Below, in pieces: positions 42,805 through 55,600 of a DNA stretch of 64,000 nucleotides (position 1 is the first letter of the stretch; each line of letters begins with the position of its first letter). Source of the stretch: Chlamydomonas sphaeroides (taxonomy: Eukaryota > Chlorophyta > Chlorophyceae > Chlamydomonadales > Chlamydomonadaceae); NCBI GenBank assembly GCA_001662425.1, contig BDDC01000045.1, positions 71,804 to 135,803 of the forward strand. The letters run 5' to 3'. The translations under genes and the position numbers were made by a program. A model generated the notes under the pieces. The model saw only the letters and a program-made list of their open reading frames with translations. It had not been told where the DNA came from and searched no databases.

Positions 42805-45003
42805 TCATTGCCCGCTCCCCCGCTCCGAGCTCGCGGGCCCCTGCGCCGCCGCTTGCCCTGCCGCCCCGCCACCGCCGTCAGCCGCCGCGCCGCCCTCCTC
42901 CACGGCACCCGCAGCCCGGCTGCCGCCATCCGCGCCAGCACCACTCCCTGCGCCAGGCGCCGCTGCACCGCCGCCCGCAGCCCCTGCCCCCGCGTCTGCG
43001 CCGCTCGTGGCCGCCCCTGCCGCCGCGCCCGCCGCGCCCTCCTCGTCCAGCGGCGCGCCGTACAGCAGCTTCTGCAGCACCTGTGGCACCCGCACCACCA
43101 CAACAGCACGCCTGGGTCCTGACGCACATCGACTTCCCTCCCGCTGGCCGCCCATCCCCCCCTCGGTGGCCCGGCGCAGTCCCCCTGCCGCCGCTAAGCG
43201 CACCGCGGCTGCCGCACCGCAGCTGCCACACATGCCCGGGCGGTTTCTGTTTTACTAAACACTGGAGCACACGCCCGCACGTCTCCCGCCCGCAGCCCTG
43301 TGCGCACCTCCTTGTGCAGCACGTGCCCGTGCGGCACCGAGATGTAGTACTCGCGGTCGCCCTGCACGCTGACCGGCATGAGCGCCTGCCGGGCCTGGCC
43401 CCGCACCTCGGCCACGCTGCGTCAGGCGGGAGGGCGAGGGGGCGCCGGCACGGCACGGCACGGTTACGCCGCGGTGCAGCGGGCAATGCAAACTGGCCAT
43501 GCGTCCCGCTCTGCCCTGGGTTTTGGGCGCCGTGGACCCCTCAGCGCCAGCTGGGACCCAGGGAAGGCCGGCCCCACCTGCGGTTGTGCCAGGGCGGCTG
43601 CAGGCGCTCCAGGGGGACGTCGTTGTCCTGCACAGGCCAGCAGCAGCAGGCCCAGCGAGCAGCAGACAGGGCGTGTGGGCGCCAACCCCGAGTGCCTGCG
43701 TGCTTCGCAGCCGAGACCGACCGGAGCCGCACGCCAACTGCACGGGCCTGACCCCGGCCGCGCGGCTAGGGGAGCCCCAGGGTTGCGACAGGCACCGTGG
43801 CCTGCCAAGCGCGCCCTGTACGAGCGGCTTCTAGCCCACCCGTTTCCCTCCGCAGCAGCCTGCGGGCAGCTGCCTGCTACACGGGTGGGCGACCCGCATG
43901 TTGGCCGCCGCATGGACCGCTCCAGCCGCCCACCTCCCGGTTGCCCCAAAAATCCAGCACACTGAATCGAACGGTGCGGCGCTCCGGCAGCAGCAGCGAC
44001 AGCTCGCCCACGTAGCGCCCGCTGTAGTACCTGAACAGCATTGTGTGATGGGGGGATGGAGGGGAGGCGGGTGCATGGGGTCGTAGTATCGTCCACCCCG
44101 CCGCAAAGCGCTTCCACGCAGGAGTATATGGCCCGCGCGAGGGCCATGCCTGTTGGCAAAGGCCGTAAAGAAGCTGTACCATACCGAAGCTTCCGTACGC
44201 ACCATATGCAGTACGACGTGACGATGCAGCCAACCGCCAGCGCACCGACCGCCGCCAGGTCAACGGGGTTGGGGTTTGACTGTACGGTGTGGAGGGCAGG
44301 GGCAGGGCGCGGGCGCGCGCTGGGGTTGCTGCACGGCCGCGGCGGAACAACCCCTGCATCTGAGACCCCGGCGTCGCACAGCCAATCAGCCTTAGCACAT
44401 GATAGGCCTCTAAACGGGCCCTCATCACTGGCTACGCACCGTCGTCAGCACGGCCGATGCGAAGACGGCGCAGGCAAGGAAACCCATGAGCTGAAACACC
44501 TTGGCGCGCACGATGAAGCGCCACAGCAGCATGCCGCGGCCGCGGTACAGCACGAGCTTGGCGACCTGGGCCCGTGGCTTGCGAGGCGCAAAGGGGTTGG
44601 AGGGCATCTGCAGTTTGAGTCCTGCGGGCGGCGGAGCAGGTGGCAGGGTTGTGGTGGCGGCAGGGTTGGCATGCTCGGTAGGGGCCTGGCGACGCGAGTG
44701 CGACAGCTTACCGCCGAGCGACGGTCCGCTGCTACTTCCACTGCTGCTCGTCGAAAACATGCAGCGAGCGTGGAGCGGCATGTATGCCGCGAGCGACGCT
44801 GGCGGAAGGGTGTCGCATGCTGCCTCCGACCAGCGCACCTGCCCGCCTAGGCTGCGGGTAGGACGGCGAGCAGCAGCGCTGCATGAGACGTCATCCTGAT
44901 GTGTGTTTGATGAGCTCAGCGCGTCCAGCGCGTGAGAGCAAGCCCGCGCGTTGCCCCTACAAGCCTGCGCGAATGCGCTGGCTGCCCGTTTCAGGGCAGT
45001 CAT
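42805..45003 (-). CDS. TMEM186-like mitochondrial membrane protein
   Basis: Six exons (44440-45003, 44185-44279, 43934-44030, 43578-43627, 43308-43416, 42805-43080) give 396 residues with all phases consistent. The N-terminus MTALKRAASAFAQACRGNAR looks like a mitochondrial presequence. Two predicted membrane spans follow: FQLMGFLACAVFASAVL (about 170-187) and LAAVGALAVGCIVTSYCIW (about 195-213). After them, YYSGRYVGELSLLLPERRTV then FSVLDFWGNRE resembles the TMEM186 pattern YY-R-x-VG-x-L, then F/TFWG-[KN]-R. DVPLERLQPP and YYISVPHGHVLHKEV complete the conserved part. Human TMEM186 is an inner-membrane factor in respiratory complex I assembly; the same role here is inference. The last about 80 residues are an Ala/Gly-rich tail, likely disordered. 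Homology is recognised from pattern only, so DUF-type relatives remain possible. Confidence 0.72.
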
Positions 45004-45443
45004 GCTATTTTGTCGGCAAGGTGCACGTGCAACAAATCATATGACGCTCCGGCCTCGCAAGTCCGGATTGTCCCACGTCGCTGGACCGGAGCGCCAATCG
45101 CACCAAATAGGGCAGACACAGCTTCGTACTCGGAGAAACCGCACCCTGATATTAGCCTTTGCGGCATTTGAGCAGCCCTGGGTTCCACATAGCTGCCTCG
45201 CGTAGCCATCCTGCCCGACACGGGCAAGCAACACTTGCGCAGCAACAGAGGCACTGTCTAGCGCATCGTGGTGCATCTCGTAGCTGCTACTCCTTGCCCA
45301 ACGGGACCAAGGGCTGCTGCCTTCCAACACCGGCTCAGGCCCAGCGGCATCGTGTCTCCCGTAACACGCGGGCCCAGCGCCCAACGCCCTCGCGCGCGCC
45401 GCGAAGAGGCGCATTAACACGAGGGCTGTGACACTCCAGCCCC
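45004..45443. promoter_or_regulatory. Divergent upstream region, TMEM186-like / F-box genes
   Basis: 440 bases between divergent starts. AT-richer near 45010-45150. No specific element recognised. Confidence 0.35.
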
Positions 45444-48400
45444 ATGGACGTCGACTCTCCACCAGGCGCACGCGACTGGGGCAGCTCGCTGCCAGCACCT
45501 GCGCTGCAGGCCCTCGCTGGCAACCATCTGCTGATCGCCGATATCGCCAATGCATCGCTTGTGTGCCGAGCTTGGTCCTCCGCCGTCTGCGGCCGGCGCT
45601 CCGTTGTGACGCTCACACCGCCCAGCCCCGCACGCGCCGCGGCTCAGCCCCCTCCCACAGCCAACGAGCTCCTGCCTGAGCACCGCTTTGCGCGGCGGCA
45701 GACATCCTGCCTGCTACCACTCTCGCAGCAGCGGCTCGGCATCAACTCAGCCGCCGGCGCTACCAGCAGCCAGCATGCCGTCGCGCTGTATGCCCAAGCC
45801 CTGGCGTCCCGTCGCGCCCCGAGCCTCGTAGTGTCGTACAACCTCGACGGCGCCGCCGCCGCTGCCGTCAAAGTCGCCGCAGATGCCGCCGCCGCCGCGG
45901 CGGCCCGCGAGGCCGCGCGCCGCCGCGCGCAGGCCGCGAGCGCGTTCTTCGCAAGCGACGTCGCCGCCGCCGGCGCGCCGCCACCGCCGCCAGAAGACCC
46001 ACGTGCGCCCTACTACGCGCTCGCAGCACCGCTGAGCCGCTTCCTGCTAGGCTTGCTGTCGGCGCCACAGCTGCCCGGCCAGCACTTGGTGCGGCTGGGC
46101 CTGCGGCTGGCGGCGCTGCCGTCGCCGTCAGAGCTGGCGCCGCTGGCGCTGCTGCCGTCGCTGCAGAGCCTGGAGTTGCGTGGCGGCGCCGCCGCCTTCC
46201 TGACGTACCGCCACCTGGCGGCGCTGGAGCCGCTGACGAGGCTGACAGAGCTGCGGCTGCGCGGCGTGTGGGACATGCAGCGCCCTGTGGCGCCCCGCGG
46301 CGGCGGCGGCGCCGCCGCCGCCGCCGCCGCCGCCGTAGCCGTAGCCGCTGCCGGAGATGATGACGATGGCGGTGACGGCGACGGCGGCATGGACTGGGAT
46401 GGTGGCGGCGCCGCTGCCGACGGCGGAGTCGCCGCTGGTGATGGTGACGGTGACGATCCGTGGCCTGCGCTGTTTAGCTGCCTCGACCGCCTCCGCTGCC
46501 TGTCGCTGTGCGCGCTGCAGCCGGCGGTGGCGGCGCCGGCGGCGCCGGCGGGGCTGGCGGCAGCGTGGAGGCGGCCGCCGCTGCCGCTGGACCTGTTCGC
46601 GCTGCCCGACCTACTCGACCTGACCGTGTCGGGCTGGCAGCTGCAACCGCAGCTGGCCCGACTGGCGGGATCCGTCGTACAGCAGCAGTTGACGCGGCTG
46701 GATCTGGATCGCAAGCTGGGGCTGGAGGAGTGGGCCGTGGTGAGGGGCATGGAGGCGCTGTCGGAGGTGCACCTGAGGGCCGAGGTTGACGGCGGCATGA
46801 CGCCGCCGGTCATTCTCGGCGGGCAGTGCCTCGTCGCGTACGGCGAGGGCATCAACGCGTACGGCAGGCGCGACGGCGCTAGCACGCCACATTCCACTTT
46901 TGGCAACGTGGTCTTCCCCGTGCCGCCAGAGCTGCGCGAGGGCGAGGAGGAGGAGAGCGGCGGCGGCGGGGGTGCGCCGGCGGCGGATGCGGCAGGGGGC
47001 AACCTGTTTGATCTGGCGGCGGCGGCAGGCGGCGGGCGCGGGCCCGGGTCGCGGAGGATGTCGTCGTACGAGCGGCGTGAGAAGCTGCGGCAGCTGGCGG
47101 AGCTGCGGGTCAAGCTGGAGCCGCTGCGGTACGAACAACAACAGCGCTGCGGCAGAGCTTGGTTGGGCTTTTGGTGGAGCGCTCGTCGCAGTGTTATCAG
47201 CTACATGCCCGTGACGACACACAGGCTCGTGTATCCTGCCGTGCACAATCGTCTCACCGCCATGCGGCGCCGTGCCATGCAGGCTGTTCTCAGACAGTAC
47301 CTCCCTCACGCGCCTGCACCTACGCTGGCCCGGCGCGCCGCGTTGCCGCCACCCCTCCGCCGCCGTTGACGACGACGCCGGCGCCGCCGCCGAGCCCGAC
47401 GCCGGGCTGGCGGGACGCGCCAGCGGCGTGCGGCCGCCGTCGTGGACGTCCGAGCAGGCGCTGGCGGCGCGGCGGCCGTACATCGGCTGCCTGGCGGCGC
47501 TAACGGAGCTGGCTGACGTAGAGCTAGACAGCCCAGGTGGGTGGCTGGGGTTGCGTACTTGGGTACGTATGTGTGCCGCGCGTGACACATCAACACAGAC
47601 AGAGCCTGGGTTGGGACGGGTTCTTGGGCTGCTCAGGTGGTCAGGCCTGACATGCTACGCCCGCGGCCCATGGCGTCCGCTGCTTGGCCCTGCCGTACGC
47701 CCCTGCTCTGCCGCTGCCCGCGCGCACTCTCCTTCCCATCCCCATCCCCATGGAGCTTGCAAGCTACCGGCCAGCTGCCCACACCTGCACGATAAGTGTC
47801 CCCAGTCGTACAAGTGTGCCGTACGCTGCGCATGCCGCGCTCCGTGCTCACAGGCGGCGAGCTGATTGTCGACGGCGGCCTGCTGGCGGCGCTGGCGCCC
47901 TGCTGGCGGCGGCTGCGGCGGCTGGCGGTGCACGGCGCGGTCCGAGGCTGCTGCGGCGGGGAGCTGCGGCTGCACCCTGGGCTCACGGTGGGGGCGGTGG
48001 CGGAGGGCGGGGGCCGAGGGGAAGCTGTGCTGCCCAGCCAGGGAGGGAGGCCGGGGCTGCTGTTTTTCCCGCGCCCTGGCGCGGCGAGGGTGCTGGGCGG
48101 CTTCACATGGGCCACAGCCATGCCCTTCACCACCCGACACGCCCCATGCTGCTGACGTGCAGCGAAACTGAAACTCAACCTTGCGCGGGGGTGCACAGGA
48201 CCTTGCGCTTCACGACATCGTCACCTACCCCGACGAGGCCCGCAAAGTCAGCCCAGCGGCAGCAGCGGCTGCTACTGCCTCGCCCTCGGCAGCCTCGGCC
48301 TCCACGTCCGCCTCCCCGCCGCCGCAGCACCCGCAGCAGCAGCACCGGCCGCGGCTGCAGCTGCGCAGCGACCAGCTGCCGCGGCGCCTCACCCGCCTGG

Positions 48401-49778
48401 CGCTGTCCAACGCCGACCTCCTCCACACGCCCGGCGCTGGCCTCACCGGCCTGCAGCAGCTGCACCTTGGGCCAGGAACAACCTGGCAGCTCGTCGACAG
48501 CGCCGCCGCCGCTGCTGCGCCGTCAGGCGGTGCCGGCGGCAGCGCCGCCGCCGGGCCTTCAGGCAGCGGTGGCAGAGCCGCCGGACCCTCGGGCGGTGCC
48601 TTCGGCGGCGGTGGCGGCGGCGGTGGCGGAGCCGCCGCCGCCCAGGGGCCGTGGGCTCTGGTTGGGATGCCACGGCTCACGCACGTCCGGCTGCTGGCGG
48701 GGCCGGTGTCGAGTGGCGAGCTGCGCTGCCTGGCTGCCAGCTGCGGGCGGCAGCTGCGGCTGCTGCAGCTGGCGATGCAGCCGGAGCAGGCGGGGCGGGG
48801 CCGGGGCACGTCGGGGTTCGCGGACCGCGTGCCTGAGCTAGGCCTGGCGCGTGTGTGTCTGTCGGGGCGGGGGTAGGGCCGCCGCGTGCTCCTGCCGAAA
48901 CCCCAGACCGGACGTGCCCCCCTGGTGCCCCCGCCCCCACATACGCCCCTTGCAGCTGGCTGACGGGCTGAGGCAGGCCGCGCCGTTGCTGATGGCGCTG
49001 TCCACGCTGGAGCTGACGCTGCTGCGCTGGGCCGAGGCGCCCCGTGCTGCCGGCCGTGGTGCCGCTGGCGCCGCGCCAGCGGCCCATCCCGCCGCTGCAC
49101 ACCACCACCACCACCACCACCAGCAGATGGGGGCAGGGCCGCACGCGCCTTGGGGGGCCCCGGGGCCGCAGGGCTATGCGGATGGCGGCGACGACGACAT
49201 GCCGCCTGGCGGTGGCGAGGAGGGTGGCGGTGGCGATGTGCCCGAGCTGCTCGAGCAGCCGGTTGCGGCGGCGCCTGGCTTTCCAGGCGTGCGGCAGGCG
49301 GCGGCGGCGCTGGTGGCGACGGCCGGTCCGCCGCCGCATGGCGCCGGGTCGCTGCCGCGGCTGCGGCAGCTGCGGCTGGGGCTGCCGGGCGGGGACGTGT
49401 TTGGCGGCCGGCGCGGGCGGGTGCCGCAGGAGGCCGAGGGCCCGGCGGAGCGGGCGCGGCAGCGGCAGGTGGCGACGCTGGTGGAAGCGCTGGCGCCGCT
49501 GGGAAAGGTGAGGTACCGTGCAGGGAGCCGGGGGCGGACGCCTACTTGGACAGGGTGTTGGTATCTGGGTTCTGGGTGCACTAGGCCCGCCGCCGGCCCG
49601 AGCCGTCGTCCGCGCCTGATGAGCCGCCGGCCGCCCTGGCCCTTCGCGCCCGCAGCTGACGTGTCTGGAGGAGCTGCGGCTGTGGGGCGACAGCTCGGCG
49701 GCGGTGGCGGAGCCCCTGGAGGCACGCCTGCTGCAGCACCTGCCGCACTGCCACCTGGCGCTGGGGCCGCAGCCTTGA
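45444..49778 (+). CDS. F-box protein with leucine-rich repeats
   Basis: Likely substrate receptor of an SCF ubiquitin ligase. Six exons (45444-47128, 47283-47536, 47854-47987, 48199-48852, 48956-49507, 49656-49778) give 1,133 residues. The N-terminal F-box-like segment (about 15-60) includes LPAPALQALAGN and NASLVCRAWSSAVCGRRSV. Irregular leucine-rich repeats follow: LLPSLQSLELRGG, LTRLTELRLRGVW, LLDLTVSGWQLQPQLARL, STSLTRLHLRWPG, RRLTRLALSNADLL, LTGLQQLHLG, MPRLTHVRLLAG, LPRLRQLRLGLPGG and a last LTCLEELRLWGDS. Between them are Ala/Gly/Asp-rich insertions and a His run (about 49103-49126). The target is unknown. The exon 4 donor (after 48852) was chosen by phase among several GT sites and is the weakest junction. 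Confidence 0.8.
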
Positions 49779-50371
49779 TGACCGGCAGGCCAGCCCTGGA
49801 AGGGGCCGCAGCCCTGAGCGGCAGGGTGCTGGGGCGCAGGGCCGGCGTGGGGATGGGGCCACGCGGGCCCTGTGCGGATGGGTAGCTGGTAGAGGGCGAC
49901 GCGTTGAGGGCCTCCCTGGCCTGGTTCGCTGGGCGCTCCGAGGGGGGCGCTTTGCAGGAGTGCGCTTTTGGCGGAGGCGCAGGCTGTACCGAAGCGGAGC
50001 GCGACTGTGCCACTCCCCGCGACTGTGCCATTGAGCTGATGCACGATGAGTGTCTCGAAGTTCCGGCTGTCGTTTTGATGGAGCTAGCCGCGATGTCGAG
50101 CGGCGGCCGCTCGTGACCATGGCTCCGCTCGCACTGAAGTGCCTTCGCCTTCATCATCTTCTTGTATCTCTACGCCGTCAATCAGTCCCGATCTCCGTGT
50201 TGCTGCGTGCCCCTGGTCAGAGCCAGCTCTCTTCGGATAAGTATTTCCAAGAGCCGCCTGCCGTTCCTACGCTTCCCAACCCGACACAGCTTCCACACCG
50301 CCCTCTCGTCACCCAGCTTGCCAATCCGCATCTTGCACCATAACACCCATCTGCCAGCCCGACATGCGCCA
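49779..50371. other. Convergent spacer between F-box and J-protein genes
   Basis: About 590 bases containing two 3' ends. Nothing coding is supported. Confidence 0.5.
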
Positions 50372-51852
50372 CTAGCCCAGCAGCGCCTCCAGCTCCGCCG
50401 CCTGCCGTGTGAGCTCCTGGCACACGCCCAGCAGCCGCTGCCTCGCCTCGTCCCGCTCGTGCTCTGGCAGCGCCGCCAGCAGCGCCCCAGCCTTGTCCGG
50501 GTGCCACCGCCGCACGGCGGTGCGATACGCCCGCCGTACTGCTGCCAGCGATGGCGGCAGGCCCCCCGGTGGACGGCACTGCGAGCGCTGCCCCGCGTCT
50601 GCGGGATAGCCCGCTTGCAGCGAGGCGAGCGCCAGCAGCATGCCTGGGACAATAAAGGGGGCCCGACGCGGGCGCAGGGACGGCGAGCGAGACAGGTGTA
50701 GATTGGTGGGGATTGCGGAGCGGCCCGGCCGGACAGCCCACACTGCGCACCTGCCGTGGTGGGCGGCCACGGCACATCGGCGAGGCGCAGCTGCGGCGGT
50801 GTCGCGCCGCCGCTGCAGGCGCCGCTGGAGCTCGGTCCCCCGCCGCCGCCGCCGCCAGCCGCGGCCTCCTGTCGCGGCCCGGCCTCAAGCTCCGCCCGGG
50901 TGTATTGTGGCTGCGTGCCCGATGCCTCGGTATCGTCCTCCCGGCACTGCCGCAGCAATGTCTCCAGCACCGCCCAGCTGCATACGTTTGCAGTGGACGC
51001 CGCAGACAACGCAAGGGAGTGAAGGGTGCAGGTGTCGGGGACAGGGCGGCGACTAAGGTCCCAACGGCGGCACAAGTCTATTAGCAAGGGCCCCTGGCCC
51101 TGATCGCAGCCTCGCACCTCTCCTCGTGCCGTCGCCACGCCTCCAGGGCGCTGGCCAAGACGACAGGCAGCGGGCCCTGCCGCCTCCCGGCAGCCGCAGC
51201 GCCGCCGGGCTCGGGTGCGCCCCGCGGTGCCGCCCCGGGCTCGGCGTCGCAACCCGGCCCCTGGCGCCGCTGCTCCCGCCGTTGCGCGGCCGCCCTCGCT
51301 GCGCACAGCTCCGAGTCGGCGCGCTGCTCAGCTGCTACACGCTCTCTGCAGACCCGGCGGCGGCAGGGGGGACGAAGGCAGCGTCTCGCCTTGCTGGCCA
51401 GCAGCGAGCGCACAGGCAGAGGCTCCCGGCGGCTCCGCAGCAGTGCATGATGCAGCACCACACACCTGTAGCACCGCAGCAAGGCCATCTGCGCCACCCG
51501 CTCCGCCTGCACCTGCCTCTGCGGTGCGCCGCCAGGTAGGATGGGGCCGCGGGTCGGGGACATGGGCAGGCGGCAGCGGGCTGGCAGCGGACTGGCAGCG
51601 GAGCGGTATGACCAGCGGGTGCGGGCACTCCAGGCTGCGGCACCCTCGCGTCACAGTGGACTGGCCGATCATGACCCGGGGGGCCCTACGGGGCAGCGGC
51701 TGTGTGCCGCGCCCGCTGACAGACACTGAGCAACCTCGACTGCGTCGGGGCTCCTGCTGCCCGACGCCCGCGGTCCGGACCTGGCGCTCCAGCAGCAGGC
51801 GCCAGGCGGCTAGGTCGTCATCCTCGTCGTCGGCGCTGCAGCAGGCTGCCAT
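50372..51852 (-). CDS. Small protein with C-terminal J-domain-like segment
   Basis: Four exons (51781-51852, 51118-51518, 50751-50977, 50372-50643) give 323 residues in phase. The N-terminus is acidic (MAACCSADDEDDDLAAW). Then comes an Arg/Cys-rich helical stretch with ERVAQMALLRCYRCVVLHHA, possibly IQ-like, and ALEAWRRHEE. A Gly-rich linker leads to the J-like part: SLAAVRRAYRTAVRRWHPDK with the HPD tripeptide at 281-283, then a helix ending ELTRQAAELEALLG at the C-terminus. J-domains stimulate Hsp70 ATPase through HPD. Helix I of the domain is not obvious, so this may be a degenerate or C-terminal-type J-domain. No CxxCxGxG zinc motifs, so it is not a classic DnaJ. The partner is unknown. 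Confidence 0.7.
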
Positions 51853-52664
51853 AGCGAGGACAGGCCGCCGTGGCTGCTGCGCGACCGAAGCGGCCGTCAG
51901 CAGCGAGAGCGGGTGTTCGCGGCGGAAGCGCTAGGGCAGCAGCGCGAGGTGCCCCGCCACGGCAGCTACCAGGCGGCGGAAGCGGCTAGCTGTCAAGCAG
52001 TCCATCCAAAACTGAGGCCGTGCGTAGATTTCCTAACAGAGCTGGTGTGTGCAGGCGAGTCACGAGGTTGCTCGATCGGCCAGTCAGCGGCCAGTCCCAG
52101 ACACAGACGCCGCGGTTCGCGCTGTGGTCAGGCCGAGGCGAGTGCGCCCACGTAGCGCCAGTCGCAGACCACCTGGCGCTCCATCTTGCGCCTTGCAGAC
52201 AATATGCGTGCATTCTCCTCGGCCGCGAGCCATTCGTCCATCGCAATGGCCACCGAGCTGCCGACAATGACTTCTTAGTACGCATACGTTTATGTAAGCT
52301 GTGTATTGGAGAACAATGTGCAGCCGGCAGCGGATATAGGGACCGCGCACGACGGCAGGGTCTGTAGCGACTGACGCGACCAAGCCCCGGCTCCGATGGC
52401 GTTTGGGGGCCCTTACATTCTTGATGTGGTTAATGGCATGTCGACATGTCAGGGACCGAGGAGCCAGCAAGGGCAAACAGCTCATGGGAAGATCGGTCGA
52501 GGGGCGTCGGACCGGGTGAGTGACGGGGTGAGTGTCGTGAACGTGTCAACCTGCAAGACCTTTGTCGCACATTGGAAAGCATTCATTCCAAACTCAACCT
52601 GCATTACGAAGTGCTCAACGTGGCTCTGAGCGCTAGCATACTCCTGCTTGTGTTTGCAGCCGTG
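51853..52664. promoter_or_regulatory. Divergent upstream region, J-protein / thioesterase genes
   Basis: 812 bases between divergent starts, with lower GC in 52190-52330 and 52540-52660. An open frame in phase with the thioesterase extends upstream to 52572 but begins with TTG, so it is not a start; the first in-frame ATG is 52665. No defined promoter element seen. Confidence 0.35.
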
Positions 52665-55600
52665 ATGCTCGCCTGCCGCGCGTTGCCGGCTCGCGGATTT
52701 GTGCCATCCAAGCTTACTTGTGCATCCGCGCGACGGGCAGTGACTACCATGGCGTCCGCAACGGGCAGCAAGTACACTTACAATCGGCCGATTGAGCTGA
52801 ACCCCAGCGGAGGTAGGCCCGCTGCTATGATACGGGGGGACATCGAGATTGTAATGCGCCGATCGCGCTCGTGGGGGCTGGCGGACATGGTCAACGGGTG
52901 CCGGCGGGGGTTGGGCTGGGGCTGTCGGCACCCACCTCCGTCTCTCACCCTCGGGCTGGCAGCGCGGCTGCGCGGCTGCGGGCTTCGCGCTGCGGGCGGC
53001 GGTCGCCGGTGTCAGCTTCCATGTCTGCGCTGCGTGCTCTTGAGTACTGAAGCGAGAGGTGCACTTGCACTTGGAGAATGTCCTTAGCGCGGGGTGTGCA
53101 ACGCTCTCGCCTCCCAAACCCAAACCCACGCGCAACCCACACCCCCGCCCCCGCCCCCCGGCCCTCGACGCCGCTCCCCACCGCCCAACCGTCCCACTGA
53201 CCATTCGAACCGTACAAATTCCCCCCTCTTTGTGCCTCCCGTGCAGAGCACAAGAGCACCATGATCATGCTCCACGGCCTGGTGGGGGCAGCGGCAGCAG
53301 AACTGGCAGCTAGCGGGCCAGGGGCGCAGATGCGGGCATGGGGCCAGGGCCGCGCTGGCTACCCGTGCCACTCTGACCCCACGGCCACCTCGCGAGGGCG
53401 CTGCTTGTGCCGCGCACCTGCTCGGCATCGTCTCGCGTTCGTGTGGCTGCTCCCCGCCTCACAATGCTCGGGGTGCCTTTCCGCTGCAGGGCGACACGGG
53501 CGACGGCTGGGCGGACATTGGGTGCGCCAGAGTTGCCGTGTGCTGCGTATCACTCTCGCGTGCTCGCCTTGCGGCCTCGCCAGGCCTAGCCCTGCCTGCA
53601 TCGCGTCTCGTTGCGTCCAACCCGCACCCACAGCCGCCGGACTTAATGCCCGCACACCCGCGAATGCCCATGCTGTCTCGCCAGGGCCTCTTCTGCGCTG
53701 CGTGTGCTGCAGCATAGCGCTGCAGCCGCCGCGCCGCGCGTGCCACCATCGCGCCGTGTCCTTCCGCTCCCCCCCTGCTCCACCGCGCCGCGCGGGCTTC
53801 AACCTGTGCGCTTACTATCCCTACACCGCACCCTCCCTGCCCCCCCTACGCCGCCCGCCACCAGCTACATGTACAAGGAGCATCTGCCCAACACCAAGTT
53901 CATCTTCCCGCACGCGCCCCGCCGACCCATCACCATCAACTTCGGCATGGCCATGCCAGGCTGGTGAGCCGCGACGGCGGCCGCGGTGTCGCGGCGCCGT
54001 TGGGGCCGTGGCTCTGGAATCCATGGCGGCACTGGGCTTGCTGGCCAGGGGGCTGCGGGGACTGGGGGCTGGGGCATGGCGTCAAAGGTTTCGACAGGGA
54101 GGAAGCCGGCGCATGGCACTGGCAGAAGCAACGGTCCCATGGGTCTGTCATGTGTGCCCCGCGACCGGTGGCCCAATGTGCGTGCCTCTTGTGTGTTATG
54201 CGGTGCGTCGCCCGGCTGGCGCAGTGGGTGAGGGAGCTGCTGCCGCTGCTGCCCGTCCCTCGGCCGCCAGGTACGACATCGCCTCCCTGGAGGAGGTGGA
54301 CCGCGGCGAGGACGCGGAGGGCCTCCACGAGACCAAGCGGTGAGCGCCCGCTCGTGCAGCCGCGTGTGGCCGTGTGCGTGTGTCGCAAACCCCGGGACCA
54401 AGGGGCCTAGCGGGGGCCGGCGCGAGTCGCCGCCGTACTCATGCTAACCCCACATTGCTCCATACTCAACCACAACAACCAAGCGATCAGCGCCGCCCTG
54501 GGGCTGGTGGCCATGCACGTGTGTGTCGGGGCCGCACACGCCGTGCATGGGGCCTGTCAGCCGACCCTGACGAGGACAGCAGCCGGGGCCCGGCGCTGGC
54601 CGCAGACATTCCGCCACGTGCCTGCTTGCTCCCCGCCCGCAGAGGCACGCTCCCCGGGGGATCCCGCGCCGCCGCATGACAGCGCCTCACAACCCCGGCA
54701 CCCTCCCATCCCATCCCACCCTCCCCTCCCGTCCCTTGCCGCCGCGCCCCGCAGCTACATCGAGGAGCTGGTGCGCAAGGAGATGGCCGCGGGCATCCCC
54801 TCCACCAAGATCGTGCTGGGCGGCTTCTCGCAGGGCGGCGCCTCGGCGCTCATGATGCTGCGCTCCGACATCCAGCTGGGCGCCATCGTGGGTGAGCACA
54901 GCGACACGCGGCACACGGCACCCAGCGGCGCGCTGACAGCCGGCGGCGCAGCACAGCGGCTGGCCGGGTAGCGGTGGTCGCGGCCTACTGCAGGGCAGCG
55001 GCTTGGTCCCGGGCCGCCAGCTGCAGCTGCATGCGGCGCAGCACCAGAGGGCCCTGGTAAACACTCATCACTGGTGGTGATGCAGGGCTCACTCACCTGA
55101 CGCCCGCCGCTTGCCGTGCCGCTGTCCCGCCAACCCGCCATGCCCTGCTGCCCCTGGCCCTGCTCCTGGCCCTGGCCCTGCCTGCAGCGCTGAGCGCCTA
55201 CATGCCGCTGCACAAGGAGCAGCCGCTGGTGTCGGAGGCCAACGCCAAGACGCCCATCTTCATGTGCCACGGCGACGCCGACACCACGGTAGGACCAGCT
55301 GACAGGCGCAGCACGTGTCCGTGTGCTGGCGGCGGGCACGGGCTGTCAGCAGGGGTTGGCGCTCAGCAGCTGCCGGCAGGGCAGCGCGGCCCGCGTAGGG
55401 GCGCCCAGCCTGGGGACGTGTAGGTGTATCGTTGGCGCCGCTCGGCCCCGCGTCCTGCTTTGCAACACCCGTCTGGCCGAGCGCGTGCGCGACACGTGGC
55501 ACAACACATGGCATGGGCCGTGAGCCGCCGGCCTTGTGTCGCCGCCCCGTAGCCTGCTAGCCGGAGCGAACATGCCTTGCCCCGTGTTGCCCCGTGCTGT

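Noticed and set aside
52572..52664. Hydrophobic N-terminal extension of the thioesterase starting at 52572
   Set aside because: The codon at 52572 is TTG; the first in-frame ATG is 52665, so the apparent membrane span is probably untranslated.
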